From the NCBI RefSeq assembly GCF_000235365.1, contig NC_016454.1, positions 895,279 to 959,278 of the forward strand: DNA of 64,000 nucleotides, given 5' to 3'. Positions 40,981 through 51,143 of this stretch are shown here, piece after piece. How positions within the stretch are numbered: the stretch's first letter is position 1; each line of letters starts with the position of its first letter. The position numbers and the translations under genes are program-made. Origin of the DNA: Eremothecium cymbalariae DBVPG#7215 (Eukaryota; Ascomycota; Saccharomycetes; Saccharomycetales; Saccharomycetaceae). A model generated the notes under the pieces. The model saw only the letters and a program-made list of their open reading frames with translations. It had not been told where the DNA came from and ran no database searches.

Positions 40981-42324
40981 TTACATTACAACACAGTCTC
41001 TATTGGTGTTCTTTCTTCTCTTGTAGAAATGGGGGCGTTTGTTTCCATTTGATTGATGAGTTGGATCAATTTTCTTTTGCAGTTTGGATTCGGGAGTTAA
41101 TTGAGGGTTTTCATAGCTGGATGAGGAAGTTAAAGGGTTGTATGACGATTTTGGTACTATTTGAAGGTTTGTTTCTCTGTTGTGAGGACTTTGTGATCCA
41201 TTTTGGGCTTGTTGTACCTCAATATGCACGTCACCCGTAGAATACGCGGAACCTTGTTCGGTTTGGGCTGCATCCCCATTCTGTGAATATGGTGCGGTCT
41301 TGGTGGCGGTGTCTTTAACTAGGCTGGAAACAGATGGTATTAATTGTTTGCGGTCTCTGTCGATTTCAAGGATTGGGTCAATGCCAAACTGCAATATACT
41401 ATTGGCGAGATATGAGTATAGCCTTGACCATGTTTCTACCAACTCGATTGTGCAGTGGATGCCAAATCTGTCTTGAATCGTTTTCAAAAAGGCTACACCC
41501 ATTAGTTCGAAATGAGGGGGTTCGATACCAAGGATTCTCGCGTGGCGTTTGCCAAGGTCATTTAGGTAAGCGTCCATAAGGCTGAGATTTTCCAAATGAC
41601 TAATGGCAGTCGTCAACACGCCGGCATATGCCACAGCTTGGTGTTTGATAGAGGGGTACATTTTGTCTAGTTCTGGATCCATATCCAATAGGTTTGCATA
41701 GAACTGAGCACAAAATAACGAACTAGCCATATTGTTGCTCGTGAAAGATTCCGTACTACTGATTGAACTTGCCTGTGGTGATATTACCGAAACTGCTGAT
41801 AAATTGTTTGAACTTTGCCCTGCTGAATTGGTAGTTACGGAAGTAGGTCTCCTTTGCAGATATTGCGTGGTGTTATTATTAATACTATTTTGTTGTTGTT
41901 GGATAGTGGTTGTATTAGATGGCACTCTTTCGATTTGGCGGAATAATGCAACTGTTTTATCACTCGTGGCAGTCTCATTCAACATAGTAGCCCATGAACT
42001 TCTTATTAGTTGGATTTCACGTGACGTGAGCTTCAGAACAATCTTATATCGCATTCGGTCCACAATATTAGACCCAAGGGACTGTCTGGTAGACAGTCTC
42101 GTTAGTCTATCAGATTCATCATTACAATTGCCATTATTGGTTCTAGTACTAGTGGTATTCGTTGTTGTTCTGTTCAATGATGATGAATCTAAATATCTAT
42201 CACCGCTACCACCACAGATGGAATCTCCTGGTGAATCCTGAATGGGAGCCAATTCCGTAGGAATAAATGAGATTTGTGATCTGTCCAGTGGATTGTATAA
42301 TGAACTTCTCGGTTCATTTGACAT
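40981..42324 (-). CDS. Globin-domain protein (YNL234W type) with C-terminal CaaX box
   Basis: Homologue of S. cerevisiae YNL234W, a haem-binding globin-like protein of unknown role. The globin fold spans about 95-310: LTSREIQLIRSSWATML (helix A), then, after a ~70-residue low-complexity Asn/Ser insert, SLFCAQFYANLLDMDPELDKMYP, IKHQAVAYAG (His at distal position E7), LGKRHARILGIEPPHFELMG (proximal His F8) and WSRLYSYLANSIL. CD1 seems to be Tyr instead of Phe. The tail is disordered and ends KRPHFYKRRKNTNRDCVVM: a basic stretch followed by CVVM, a canonical prenylation (CaaX) box, directly before the stop. Length 447. This suggests a membrane-anchored globin. Confidence 0.85.
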   Translation of the reverse strand: MSNEPRSSLYNPLDRSQISFIPTELAPIQDSPGDSICGGSGDRYLDSSSLNRTTTNTTSTRTNNGNCNDESDRLTRLSTRQSLGSNIVDRMRYKIVLKLTSREIQLIRSSWATMLNETATSDKTVALFRQIERVPSNTTTIQQQQNSINNNTTQYLQRRPTSVTTNSAGQSSNNLSAVSVISPQASSISSTESFTSNNMASSLFCAQFYANLLDMDPELDKMYPSIKHQAVAYAGVLTTAISHLENLSLMDAYLNDLGKRHARILGIEPPHFELMGVAFLKTIQDRFGIHCTIELVETWSRLYSYLANSILQFGIDPILEIDRDRKQLIPSVSSLVKDTATKTAPYSQNGDAAQTEQGSAYSTGDVHIEVQQAQNGSQSPHNRETNLQIVPKSSYNPLTSSSSYENPQLTPESKLQKKIDPTHQSNGNKRPHFYKRRKNTNRDCVVM

Positions 42325-42790
42325 TCTTATCTATATTTAAGAATCCAGTGGAAACAGCTATGTTATTTAAACTTGCACTATTCATTATATCTCTCTGTTA
42401 TATCTCTGTCACTAGTGACATTAAATAAAATAATGAAAAATGGACCGGCCCCTCATAACAGCAATCTTTGGTATCCGGGGCTCCTAGGGTCAATCTAGGT
42501 TGAGCAGAAAATAGAAAAAGATGCCCAAGCTATGGTGACATTAGGAAAAAAAAGGCATCAAAGTGTTATATTTGTCGTGTCCTTTACGGTTTTGAATGAT
42601 CGAGATCCGTTTCAGGCTCCATTTAAATATGCTTTATTATGTAATATGAATTTGTCTTCACAGTGCAAGACAATAAGGTCAAAGTTTAAAAAACGTTTTA
42701 TTTCACAACGGTCAGATTCAATATGTACAAAGTTTAACATGGAGAGCTCAAAACACTCATAATAAACATGCAATCAAAAAGTTGCCGCAG
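42325..42790. other. Globin gene promoter / SIN4 3' region
   Basis: About 465 bp of AT-rich sequence between two minus-strand genes. TATTTAAA-like elements near 42362. An ORF at 42532-42762 (77 codons) has no similarity I recognise. Confidence 0.5.
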
Positions 42791-45588
42791 TTATGCTGGG
42801 CCCAGCTCATACAGAAGACCTGTACATTGGCAGAATCTAGAGTACAATGCTGTCCATCTTTTAGTAACGATTGACGTTTCTAGAACGGTACTACTGGTAG
42901 CCACTGCATGGCCAGCTCGTGTGACACAGCCACATCTGGTACACCTCTTAATCTTGTCAAGTTCACTCATATTCACCCATTCGCTAGATATATCATCGTA
43001 GTTCAATGGGGAGAAACATCTGGAATTACTTAATTCAGTAGGTAAGGCAGTTTCAGGTATCACCAGACCTTTTTCTAATGCTTGCAATAGACCCACCAAT
43101 TTTGGGTTAAATTTTCTTTATCAAAGACTCTTAAATTGTCGATTGAGGTGAAAAAAACCTCTGCAAGATTAATATGAGATAGCATCGCTGTAGTTGCATA
43201 TGAGAGCAAAAACTCTTGGATATGCGATATATTAGATGGAATCTCAGCCTTAACCATGAACGACGGTTCTCTCTCAGTTGCCATATGGGGTTGCTCGTCT
43301 GCAAGTGTACTGAATTTACTATGAATATCAATTAAAAAGGTTTCAAACTTTTCTAAATTCACTGGACTGTCATCAAGTGCCTTCCTGAGGAAACTGGATG
43401 ATTCATTAAGCACCGCATAGTTCGTTTCGGGGAACTTCGTAACAAGTCCAATCATATTCTTGAGTTCTAATATAACCTTCAGCATGAGATGTCGGGTTGT
43501 AATGGATGAGAATATACCAAAGACCAGGGTATGTTTTTGATCTGCCGGATTATTAACCAAAAGTATCAGTTGTTGAGTTAAGAATGTAATGAAAGAAACG
43601 AACCAATTAACTGATGGGATTAAAGAATAAACCAGATCCTGTTTAGAAAATGCAAATTGGAACCCTTTACCATTAGGAAATGAATTGCCTGATGCTGTAT
43701 GTTGGATCATCGCATGCACGTTTCTTGCGACACCATTCATGGCCAGGCTAATACTCCTAAACTTCATAGCTGCATATGCCATGCTATAAACATTTTTATT
43801 TTGCAAATGCGATCCAAGCTCCATTTGTAGTAGTAACATCTTTTGGATTGCTTTAGACTGGAGAAGCTTTTCAATAATTTCCTTTGGACCATCGAATTGA
43901 ATCCCATACAAGTTCAAAATAGCAGATATTATGTGTTTTATAAAGTCCACTGCACGGGCCTCATTTAGCTTTTGTAAACGAAGAACGTGTGTTTTCATGG
44001 CGATCACCAAATCCTCACCGCTATGGTGTCTGTTGTTGAAGCGAACAAATTCAAAGGCAAATGCCGTTGCATGTATCTTATCTCTGGATGTGTCATTAAT
44101 AACTGTTTGGCGCAAAGCGTAGAACGTTGGAGAGCTGTTGAGTTTCAATTTTAGTATTATACCTCCAGATGAAGGAGATATTCTACACCACTCAATCGCG
44201 TTCACTGGAGGTAACACAGGAAACTTAAATCCTGCCCCAAACATTGAAACTATAATATCCTTGTTATATGGTAGTGCGGACTTTGAATCCAAAAGTTCAG
44301 TCTCAAGTTGCCAATTGTTTCTATTATAAAATTGAAACTCTCCACTATTCAGTCTAAAACCAATAAGGGAATCTAATGAGAGATTTTGGATGTCTACAAC
44401 TTTTGATTCAAAAACCAAATCCTGGATGTGCTTCATAGTATAACGTAGGTACATCTGTTTGTTACTACTGTTGTTGACATTAAGCCTTAATGAAGCTAAG
44501 AAAACCATATCTGGGCTGGCTCGCAACATGTGAAATCTCTTTACAAGTGATTTCGTAGTCCCTAATATATTGTATGAAATCAAAATTTCAGGTATTGATC
44601 CGGGTACTGGTGTTCTAGAGATTATTTGAAAATTCTCCAATTTCAACAACTCTCCATTAGGACCCATCGTACTAGGATTGGCGCGGAAAATATGTTTTAA
44701 GTTCAACTTTGGATCAAGTACAAGACTTGGATTAGTTAAATTCAAATTCCAATCTACCTGTAACTCGTAATATGAGAAGCTTTTAGAAATATTGGAGTAT
44801 ACACCAATTAAGAAACATTGATCTTTTTCCATATGAGCGATTCTTGCAAACTGCAGCAATTCTGTTTCTTTGCCCTTAGATAACTGTAAGGATATCTTTT
44901 TATAATCTAAGGTGTTGGAAAACTGGTACCATAAATCTATATAACCATTTCGCCTAATGGCAATACACGCGTTTTTAACAGACGCAGGGTGAAAGACCCC
45001 TGAAGGGGGACACTGGTGCATTTGGTTTTTAAAGTTATTAGTCTTAGGATCTTTTTGAGCCACAACCTGGGTGACACTAGGCTTTTGATTTCCGATCCAT
45101 TGGAAATCCAGAATTGTAGTATAGTATTCCTTTTTGGTATGTTTTCGTTCGAGCTTCAACGTATTATCTTTCGCTGCTATTGGCTCCAAAAATGTGACCT
45201 GGTTGTGAATTTTGTAGATATTATCTTGAAATAGTACTGATATATTATCATAAGTGCTATTGCCATCACGGCCTTGCCCTGCAGCAAGCATAGTCATGTT
45301 ACCTAATTCATCACATACTGCGAGTAAATCGCCATTTAACAATGACCAATTGTTCCAATGAACGGACCTAATATCATAAAAAAAGTGAGGATTCTTCGAA
45401 TTGCTGTTACTGTGCTGTTCTTCATGTAACTGAGGATAAATCACATATGTGTTCGGGGTATGAAACCTCCAATTTGTCCCATTAATGGTTTCTAGGAAAG
45501 TGATACGTAAATTTCCGTTGGGGATTTCAGAGTCGCCGTAGGCAATCAATCCTAACTTTGAGCAAGATACAACTGAAGATATATTCAT
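42791..45588 (-). CDS. SIN4: Mediator tail subunit Sin4/Med16, apparent one-base frameshift near the C-terminus
   Basis: Sin4 (Med16) is part of the Mediator tail with Med2, Med3 and Med15. The N-terminal part is a WD40-like beta-propeller region (NISSVVSCSKLGLIAYGDSEI, NWRFHTPNTYVIYPQLHEEQ), followed by a helical region. The first frame stops at 43075 (TAG after NWWVYCKH). The -1 frame continues to 42791 and encodes the expected Med16 C-terminus (LVGLLQALEKGLVIPETALP and a Cys pair in RCTRCGCVTRAG). One added base in a 4-base run (43100-43103 or 43112-43115) joins them into a 932-residue protein (S. cerevisiae 974). The start is ATG 45586-45588, aligned with the S. cerevisiae N-terminus; upstream extension to 45663 begins at a TTG. 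Confidence 0.88.
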
Positions 45589-46415
45589 TAGATGCTCTAA
45601 GTGGATAAGAAAGTCTTTTCTTTCTGTTTTCTCACCGCTAACACAGATCGTAGGTGTTTTCAATAACAGCTGATGAAAATGGATCTGAATTCTTTTGAAA
45701 GTCTAGAAAAAGAAAGAAAGAAATAAACTTGGTATCAAATTCCATGTATAATACAGGCGATCCCTATCTATGAGTAGCCCTGTATATTGCTGTAGCTTGG
45801 AGCTAATAAAATATTTGAGTTTCTTGGAGAATTCAATCTGAAAATCTCGGAAACTCAGAAAACATCGACGAACTGTGAAGTATCTTGTGAGAGGTCATAG
45901 ACCAAAATTTTGGAACTGGGAGAAAAGTTAACGCAATAATTGAAATTTTATCTGAAAGGTTTTGAATTCTGAAACTATAGGTGCTGAGCTATATCTCCCT
46001 AGATTTCCCATGGGATGATATTACAAGTTGATTTATATATTATTTATGTCTGATATGTTGCATACTGCAATCTATTGTTTAAATGTAGTTGCGGCAGAAA
46101 TACTTCAATATAGCTCATTGCTGCCGTTGGCTGTTAGCCCTTTCTGTCGTTATTATTGATCAGAATGCATGGAACATACTCTTTACCTGCAGAACAAGAA
46201 GATCCCAGAATTCCTAAAACTCTAGTTTTAATGATAAACTTTGATTTCTTTTATCGATTAGAGTCACGCATCAGGCATCAGGGTGTTAGAAGCAGGACAT
46301 ATAACACCTCGTACCCGAGAGCTTGGTAGCCATAAGAAGAAGGTACATGATGTATTTGGAGAGAGACACCTGTATAGCAGTTATATGCGTACATATTTTA
46401 TCGTTATTACTTAAA
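45589..46415. other. SIN4 promoter / KEX2 3' region; YTP1 absent
   Basis: About 830 bp of AT-rich non-coding sequence. In S. cerevisiae YTP1 (YNL237W) lies between SIN4 and KEX2; here no ORF resembles it, so it was lost or lies elsewhere. No RNA gene or repeat recognised. Confidence 0.6.
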
Positions 46416-48761
46416 TTATGTCGGTTTTGAACCTGCTGGCAGATTATCAGCTGCTGCTGACGATTCTGATACATCTTCTATAATAGTGCTTAAGTTCTGG
46501 TAGGTATTTTTTGAATTATGCGCTCCACCTTTCAAGGGAGAAGCACTGTTACTTCTTACGTTTTCTTCATCCGAGAGATCGAAATCAAATTCTTCAATGT
46601 CTTCATCATTCAAGATTCTTGCAGTTGGGTCATAGCCCTGGTCCATTGTCGAGTCATAATCAGAATCAGTATCTATAATGTCGAATTCGAAGGCCTCTGC
46701 TCTTGATCTCCTAATGCGCCTTGATTTTGAAAAGAAGATAAAATATAATAGTAAAAATACTGCACCTGTACCAAATATAGTAAGATAATAATGTCTTACT
46801 TCATGTGTGGAGATTTTATTCACTCCTGGAATGTAACCATTTTGTGATGCTTCTGTTGTTGTCATCACGTTTGGTGTAGTTGACGCAGGTACCTGCGAAT
46901 AAGAAGTGGGAACAGGCTCTGTCAACTGGCTTGATTGATCAGCATTATCTTCCTCTTCATCTTCAATATCATTGCCAAATTGGAATGCTGTTGTTTTTGA
47001 AGCATCAATGGATTCGCCAAATAATTTCAACCTCCATGTACAGAAGTTTACAGTATTCTTATTTGAAGTAGCTTTAACCTCAAGCTTCCATTCTCCTATA
47101 CCCGATTCTCCCCAATGAGCTACAGACATAAATGTCCATTTTTGGAACCCTTCACTGGATAGATCTAAGTTTCTCTCTACACCTAGGTGGGAAATTCTAC
47201 CATCTGGAGATATCAAATCTACTGTTGTCAATCCACGAATGGTTGTATCGATATCAACGGTAACTGTAACATGCTCAACACGTTTGAAGTTCGCCTTATC
47301 TAAATCATCATGAGTTACAATTATTGTAGACTCTAGCGTATCTTTCTGGGCTGTTGTAGACTTGTCTACAACTTTGGTTTTGGAGTAAAACCAAGTTTGC
47401 GGATTAACATTTTCCCATGTTTTGGCAGCTTCTACAATGTTGTATGCATCCAATTTTCCATAACCATATACATGAGAATATCTTTTACCTAATGCGCCAT
47501 CTTGCCAATCATCATGACTATTTATTTCGGTTGAATATAAAATTGTCAAATACTGAACATCCCGCCAGGTCAACTTATCATTTACTTGGAGAACTAACGC
47601 ATAAACACCAGCTGCCAATGGAGCAGCAGCAGAAGTCCCCGAATGTCTGTGGCTGCAAGAACCATGAATATCAGTGGAGTGAATATAATCTCCAGATCCA
47701 GAAGAGTAAGTGACAACTAAAACTGCAGAACAAACTTCTGCATATGGTGGATGGAAACCTTTATGATCAATAGCGCTTACAGTTATGGAAAAAATTGAGT
47801 TTGTATAACCATCATAATTGCAGTTATCACCATGACCACCACCATTCCCACTTGCAAAGACATATAATGCGCCCTTGCCATTACGGCCCTCAACAATACC
47901 TTTTACAAATGCCTTCTTGACTAAATCATCTGGCTCCATCATTTCTTTACCATTATCTTCAGGCCCCCAAGAACAAGAATAGATATCATTGACATTTAAG
48001 CCATATACTAGGGAAGCTGCTTCGTCTTCTGAAGTGATATCTGCAGACAAAATTCTTATGCCAGAAACTTTAGCATTATAAGCTACCCCTACACCACAAA
48101 CCTTGTTCTTCGCAGCTGCAATTTCACCAGCACAACGAGTACCATGATTATCATCACCTAGTATTGGTTTCGGTAGTGCAGTATTTGCATTAAAGTCCCA
48201 TGAACCTTCAGCACAAAAGTTGTCCTTCAAATCTTCACTTTCGTAATCTAAACCATCATCTACAATAGCTGCTACAACCCCATGTCCAGTAATATTATTA
48301 TACCATAATTCAGTAATATTCAAATCGTTTCCCGGAAAATTTGTATTAACTAAATGCCATTGATCATCAAATATAGGATCCTCAATCTTAAGCCTCTCTT
48401 TAACTTCTTCCCTTATTAATTGACTAGAGTCAACCGCATTATTAACATGAAAAATAGGTAGCCTCTTGTGAAGCTTCTTTGGAGGCAACTCATGAAATGA
48501 CAATATTGACCTATCTTCTGTATCCAGCACATGAGATCTTTTCTGTAGTTCGTCCAATTCTTTGGAAAATACATAGTGGTTGTTTAGCCCGCGTACCTCA
48601 TGTTCAAACCGCCAGTCATTATGCAGCCGTAAAAGCCCTTCAACGTTTGTATATGATTCAACAGCAAAGTATTTTCTTGTGACATGGTCCTTGACAGGTA
48701 CAACTTGTCCATTTACCCACTGTAAAATCGCCAATGACCCAAAAAAAGATGCAATCTTCAT
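46416..48761 (-). CDS. KEX2: Kexin, prohormone-processing serine protease of the late Golgi
   Basis: Kex2 cleaves after Lys-Arg and Arg-Arg in alpha-factor precursor and other secreted proproteins. The 781-residue product (S. cerevisiae 814) has a signal peptide (KIASFFGSLAILQWVNG), a propeptide with a self-cleavage site KLHKR at 96-100, and a subtilisin domain with Asp in VAAIVDDGLDY (about 166), His in DDNHGTRCAGE (about 204), the oxyanion Asn in FASGNGGGHGD and Ser in HSGTSAAAPLAAG (about 376). The P domain, a Ser/Thr-rich stalk, one membrane helix (YYLTIFGTGAVFLLLYFIFF) and a cytosolic tail with the acidic FEFDIIDTDSDYDST (late Golgi retention) follow. All catalytic residues are present. 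Confidence 0.97.
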   Translation of the reverse strand: MKIASFFGSLAILQWVNGQVVPVKDHVTRKYFAVESYTNVEGLLRLHNDWRFEHEVRGLNNHYVFSKELDELQKRSHVLDTEDRSILSFHELPPKKLHKRLPIFHVNNAVDSSQLIREEVKERLKIEDPIFDDQWHLVNTNFPGNDLNITELWYNNITGHGVVAAIVDDGLDYESEDLKDNFCAEGSWDFNANTALPKPILGDDNHGTRCAGEIAAAKNKVCGVGVAYNAKVSGIRILSADITSEDEAASLVYGLNVNDIYSCSWGPEDNGKEMMEPDDLVKKAFVKGIVEGRNGKGALYVFASGNGGGHGDNCNYDGYTNSIFSITVSAIDHKGFHPPYAEVCSAVLVVTYSSGSGDYIHSTDIHGSCSHRHSGTSAAAPLAAGVYALVLQVNDKLTWRDVQYLTILYSTEINSHDDWQDGALGKRYSHVYGYGKLDAYNIVEAAKTWENVNPQTWFYSKTKVVDKSTTAQKDTLESTIIVTHDDLDKANFKRVEHVTVTVDIDTTIRGLTTVDLISPDGRISHLGVERNLDLSSEGFQKWTFMSVAHWGESGIGEWKLEVKATSNKNTVNFCTWRLKLFGESIDASKTTAFQFGNDIEDEEEDNADQSSQLTEPVPTSYSQVPASTTPNVMTTTEASQNGYIPGVNKISTHEVRHYYLTIFGTGAVFLLLYFIFFSKSRRIRRSRAEAFEFDIIDTDSDYDSTMDQGYDPTARILNDEDIEEFDFDLSDEENVRSNSASPLKGGAHNSKNTYQNLSTIIEDVSESSAAADNLPAGSKPT

Positions 48762-49070
48762 GATTAAATGAGGCCAAGGCCAAAACGACTGACTAAAACA
48801 CTGCCTTCAGCGCGCACTAACCCGGAGTACACCCTTTCTCTAAGGTATTATTAGCATATATTAGCATACGCTGTATCTGTAAACACTTTTTCCTCAATTA
48901 AACCTTTCTATTCACTGTCGTCTTGGTATAAACGTTGGAAACGATAGGAATACAAAAGGAACCAATAGCCACATCTCAAAACTGAATAATTCAAAAAGCT
49001 AGAAACAAATACAAGGCTAAAAAAACAAATGTATAGATTTACTATATATTGATAAAACTAGCTTATTAAA
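48762..49070. other. KEX2 promoter / LAP3 3' region
   Basis: About 310 bp. Two-copy tandem duplication ATTAGCATA(T/C) at 48850-48869. Nothing else recognised. Confidence 0.5.
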
Positions 49071-50537
49071 CTAATTTGAAGCCAACGCACCCATTGGATC
49101 CCAAATTGGCAAAGTAATTGGAGTCTCGTCTCCGGAAGTAAACTTGTTGGCCAAATCTTCAGGTAACTCATCTCTGTCTACAACAATTTGGAAACAATAT
49201 TCTTCGAAGTACTTTTGGGTCATAGAAAAGTAGCCATCTTTACCCACATCCTTTCCCCATGAGTTTTCAATCTTGTAACGCACTGGCTTGTTAGTAGCGT
49301 CATCAATGTGAACACCGGTAATCAACATAGCGTGCGTCATCATACTCTCAGCATAGGTAATACGTGCCTCCTTAGATTGGTTGAATTTGTAACCGACAGC
49401 ATTGTAGTTCCACAATTCAGTGTCCAAAACACCGTGCTGCTTGCTCATAAATTTTGGAGTATGAGAGCCAAAGAATACAGCTTTATTGGCCTTCAAACGC
49501 TGAATAACTAAGTTTGATAGGGTCTCGTTATCGACGTTTAAGTATAGAACGCCTTCCCCACCTAAAATATTGCCGAGCCTGTCAATCTTAATCAATTTAC
49601 CATAAGGATGTCTAGGATCGTTGATCAAGGATACTGGTTTGGAAGTATCCAAACCAGCATACTTCTTGGCAAATTGCAAAGGAGTCGTGCGCAATGTGTG
49701 AGCCTTGTTATCCTTGTCAACATAATCCCAAACAAATTCTTCATCAGGCTTCACAGTGGGCAAGTCCATGAATAACGTCATGATCTTAACAATCTCCTTC
49801 TGCATAGAAACCCTCATTGCCGTCACATCCTCGCCTCTGCCAATGGCTTCCCTCAACACCTGGGCAAACTCTCTGAGCTTTGTGGATAACAAAGAATTCC
49901 ACTTTGAAGAAGCAGTGGTAGAATATGGCAAATCAGCGTACAAATCCTTAGGAAGAACCCCATACTTGTTAATCAAGTTAATAAACATACTATATTGCCC
50001 ACCATCGTTAATAGGATTGGACAAGAAATACTGAACCAATCTGGAATCAACACTTTCATCCTTGGTGTCCACGATCTGGTCCAAAAAGTAATTCGCCTTC
50101 TCAAGCTTATCGTAAAAAAACAAATAAGCTTGCGACAACTCCAACTCCTTTAAATTCAACTCACGAGCAACATTCAACCTCAACTCGTTCAACCCAGCAA
50201 ACAACCAACATCTCCCAGAAGAACGCTGGTTGGTAACAGGTCCAACCTCTCCTGAAACACTAACGTTGAAAACCCTGGATTGGAATTCAAGCAAACGTGA
50301 TCTATCCAACAAAACCTCATCCGCATTGTAATTCTTTAGAACCGTACACGCCAAACCGTGCCCAATATCCTTTTGGAACTCATCGTTCCATTTTTGAAGT
50401 TCGCTAATATCGATAGACATTGTCCGTTCTGCACTACTGCTAATGTATGTTTTCTGAATGTGAGACACTCTAGATCTGAAAAACTCGAATCTGATTGGGC
50501 TCGACCTACCTCTTAGCAACGGAAGTTTTGTGTACAT
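49071..50537 (-). CDS. LAP3: Bleomycin hydrolase-type cysteine aminopeptidase Lap3
   Basis: Lap3 (Gal6, Blh1) is a hexameric cysteine aminopeptidase of the papain fold that inactivates bleomycin and homocysteine thiolactone. The catalytic Cys lies in [10 protein letters not shown] (about residue 110), the His in [11 protein letters not shown] and the Asn in IENSWGKD, all present. The self-compartmentalising C-terminus ends [12 protein letters not shown], one residue beyond the usual end. The start is ATG 50535-50537; an in-frame ATG 39 codons later ([15 protein letters not shown]) is the likely cytosolic start. The longer form begins with a basic, hydroxylated leader ([20 protein letters not shown]) resembling a mitochondrial targeting sequence, as in S. 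cerevisiae. Codons upstream to 50564 start at GTG. Confidence 0.95.
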   Translation of the reverse strand: MYTKLPLLRGRSSPIRFEFFRSRVSHIQKTYISSSAERTMSIDISELQKWNDEFQKDIGHGLACTVLKNYNADEVLLDRSRLLEFQSRVFNVSVSGEVGPVTNQRSSGRCWLFAGLNELRLNVARELNLKELELSQAYLFFYDKLEKANYFLDQIVDTKDESVDSRLVQYFLSNPINDGGQYSMFINLINKYGVLPKDLYADLPYSTTASSKWNSLLSTKLREFAQVLREAIGRGEDVTAMRVSMQKEIVKIMTLFMDLPTVKPDEEFVWDYVDKDNKAHTLRTTPLQFAKKYAGLDTSKPVSLINDPRHPYGKLIKIDRLGNILGGEGVLYLNVDNETLSNLVIQRLKANKAVFFGSHTPKFMSKQHGVLDTELWNYNAVGYKFNQSKEARITYAESMMTHAMLITGVHIDDATNKPVRYKIENSWGKDVGKDGYFSMTQKYFEEYCFQIVVDRDELPEDLANKFTSGDETPITLPIWDPMGALASN

Positions 50538-51143
50538 TGACAGAGTTTTTACCTTTATATTCACAACCTTCTTTCTTTTTAACTTTTATAACCCCATCCA
50601 TGAACTTTCCTTTTCTGGAACAGTTACGACGTTCTGAAGCTTGATATTGTGCACTTGTTACTCCCGCTCCGTACACATCTTTTTACCACCGCAGCTTATG
50701 TTGATAACATGCCTTGTTCCTCCCACACACCTCCATCCAATAGATTTTATCTTGAAAGGACGCCACAATAACCCACACCTTTTCGATCTCCATTTCATCC
50801 ATTGAGATACACGGAGACTTTGTTCGCTATCTAGTACTATCATCTGTAGCTTCCTGTCCTCCGGTTTGCTAGTGTTAGGATTGGCTGAAGGTGGTGTCCG
50901 GGGTTGTACCGGTACGTGAAATTCCCGGATGAAATTTCACGGTAAATTAATGAGGAAGGGCTATGCAGCCGCATTGTCAGAAGGCATCTTACATATTACA
51001 CCTTACATATTACAGATTATGGTTAGTAGCAGAACACCAGCAGCACAAGTGAAGCACATAGAATATCGGAGGGTTCTCCAAAAAGTGACTTCGGTTTATT
51101 GCTTATGAATTATAGGTAAATTTGTATACTTATTTTACTATTC
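50538..51143. other. Divergent LAP3/NAR1 promoter region
   Basis: About 600 bp. A tandem duplication, CTTACATATTACAC at 50988-51001 followed by CTTACATATTACA at 51002-51014, lies about 130 bp upstream of NAR1. No canonical CGG-N11-CCG Gal4 site was found, so the galactose control of S. cerevisiae LAP3 (GAL6) is not evident here. Confidence 0.5.

Noticed and set aside
41732..42241. 169-codon plus-strand ORF
   Set aside because: It lies fully antisense to the globin gene, whose frame carries the conserved protein; its residues are a mirror of low-complexity Asn/Thr codons.
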